The notes beneath the pieces are model-generated. The model ran no database searches. It saw nothing but the letters and a program-made list of their open reading frames with translations, and was not told the origin of the DNA. A stretch of 14,587 nucleotides of DNA from positions 1 through 14,587 of the forward strand of contig DASZPV010000059.1 in the NCBI GenBank assembly GCA_035549875.1, written 5' to 3'. This document shows, in pieces, positions 13,702-14,587 of the stretch (position 1 is the stretch's first letter; each line of letters opens with the position of its first letter). The translations under genes were made by a program, and so were the position numbers. The stretch comes from JAKFWI01 sp035549875 (GTDB taxonomy: Bacteria > Pseudomonadota > Alphaproteobacteria > Caulobacterales > Aquidulcibacteraceae).

Positions 13702-14587
13702 TTAATCCACCCAATCCATCGTGCGCGTCACCGCTTTCTTCCATTGCGCATAGGCGCGTGCCCGCGCTTCGGCCGTGATCGCGGGTTGCCACTCCGCATC
13801 CTTGCGCCAATTAGCGCGAAGCGCCTCCATGTCGGGCCAATAGCCAACGGCGAGGCCCGCTGCATAAGCCGCGCCGAGGCATGTGGTTTCGGTTACGGCG
13901 GGGCGCACCACGGGCGCGTCCAACACATCAGCCTGAATCTGCATCAGCAGATTATTCGCGGTCATGCCGCCATCGGCCTTCAGCGTTTTCAGAGCCACGC
14001 CAGAATCGGCGTTCATCGCATCGACCAGTTCGCGCACCTGCCATGCCGCCGCTTCCAGCACGGCGCGCGCAAGGTGCGCTTTGGTGACGTAGCCGGTAAG
14101 GCCGGCGATCACGCCGCGCGCGTCGCTGCGCCAATAGGGTGCGAACAGGCCGGAGAAGGCCGGCACGATATAGGCGCCGCCATTGTCCGCTACGCTGGCC
14201 GCGAGCGGTTCGATTTCGGCGGCGCTGCCGATAAGGCCCAGCTTGTCGCGAAACCATTGCACCAGCGCGCCGCAGATCGCGACCGAGCCTTCGAGCGCGT
14301 AGATGGGCTTGGCGCCGGCGATCTGATAGCCGAGCGTGGTGAGCAGGCCGTTGTTCGATTGCACAGCGGTTTCGCCCGTATTGAGCAGGAAAAACGCGCC
14401 GGTGCCGTAGGTGCATTTGCCTTCGCCCGGTGCAAAGCAGGTTTGCCCGAACAGAGCCGCCTGCTGGTCGCCGAGTGCGGCGGCGACGGGCACGCCCTCC
14501 AGCAGCCCGCCTGCACGGCCGTAGATTTCGGAGGAGGGGCGGATTTCCGGCAGGATGGCGCGTGGAACGCCGATGGCTTCGAGCAAT
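13702..14587 (-). CDS. glpK: Glycerol kinase, C-terminal part (start outside window)
   Basis: The last 295 residues are present; roughly 200 N-terminal residues, including the first substrate-binding half, lie beyond 14587, so the TTG codon at the edge is internal and not a start. Glycerol + ATP gives sn-glycerol 3-phosphate in the cytosol. Visible motifs: IPRAILPE-like PRAILPEIRPSSEIYG, ALGDQQAALFGQ (the catalytic-base Asp and neighbours), CTYGTGAFFLLNTG, the NNGLLTT and YALEGSVAICG segment, VPAFSGLFAPYWRSDARG, and the FGGY-family signature ADGGMTANNLLMQIQADVL followed by TETTCLGAAYAAGLAVGYW. Compared with the E. coli enzyme as I remember it, the GGKGGTRIP loop that binds fructose 1,6-bisphosphate is replaced by GLLEGVP, so that feedback may be absent. 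It converges on rutC across a palindromic repeat. Confidence 0.96.
   Translation of the reverse strand, partial: LLEAIGVPRAILPEIRPSSEIYGRAGGLLEGVPVAAALGDQQAALFGQTCFAPGEGKCTYGTGAFFLLNTGETAVQSNNGLLTTLGYQIAGAKPIYALEGSVAICGALVQWFRDKLGLIGSAAEIEPLAASVADNGGAYIVPAFSGLFAPYWRSDARGVIAGLTGYVTKAHLARAVLEAAAWQVRELVDAMNADSGVALKTLKADGGMTANNLLMQIQADVLDAPVVRPAVTETTCLGAAYAAGLAVGYWPDMEALRANWRKDAEWQPAITAEARARAYAQWKKAVTRTMDWVD

Overview
The window looks like chromosomal DNA from a GC-rich Gram-negative bacterium, most likely an alphaproteobacterium near Caulobacterales/Hyphomonadales. That placement is inferred from an outer-membrane TonB-dependent receptor with an EIIVTAS TonB box, Zur-type AT-rich operators, and the alphaproteobacterial style of the glycerol kinase and RutC-like proteins. 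It is a mosaic of short transcription units, with no rRNA, tRNA, CRISPR array or insertion sequence that I can see.

Region 1 (1-1972): a leftward TonB-dependent receptor, cut by the window edge and resembling the zinc receptor ZnuD. Two AT-rich palindromes just before its start resemble Zur operators. Region 2 (1973-4513): a rightward three-helix membrane protein of unknown function, then a rightward EAL protein whose GGDEF half is degenerate. Region 3 (4514-7959): a leftward TIR protein with one membrane helix and 14 WD-like repeats, in somewhat lower-GC surroundings, flanked by non-coding DNA that can form hairpins. Region 4 (7960-8709): a leftward lipoprotein with three EF-hands and a Gly/Arg-rich tail, separated from the next gene by a divergent gap containing a hairpin with a GCAA loop.

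Region 5 (8710-11696): a rightward family 2 glycosyltransferase converges, with 11 bases between stop codons, on a leftward two-domain protein that fuses an MprF-like eight-helix lipid flippase domain to a PIG-L deacetylase. These genes could together build, de-N-acetylate and flip an amino-sugar lipid. This is the most promising candidate for an undescribed system here, although the pathway is inference. Region 6 (11809-13626): malonyl-CoA synthetase (matB) followed after 9 bases by a RutC-type RidA protein. The pair suggests a route from aminoacrylate or malonic semialdehyde through malonate to malonyl-CoA. Region 7 (13702-14587): the C-terminal part of glycerol kinase (glpK), leftward and continuing outside the window, separated from rutC by a palindromic repeat.

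The TIR-TM-double-propeller protein is the second item worth attention: it keeps the glutamate that is catalytic in TIR NADases and carries a large ligand-sensing-type module.
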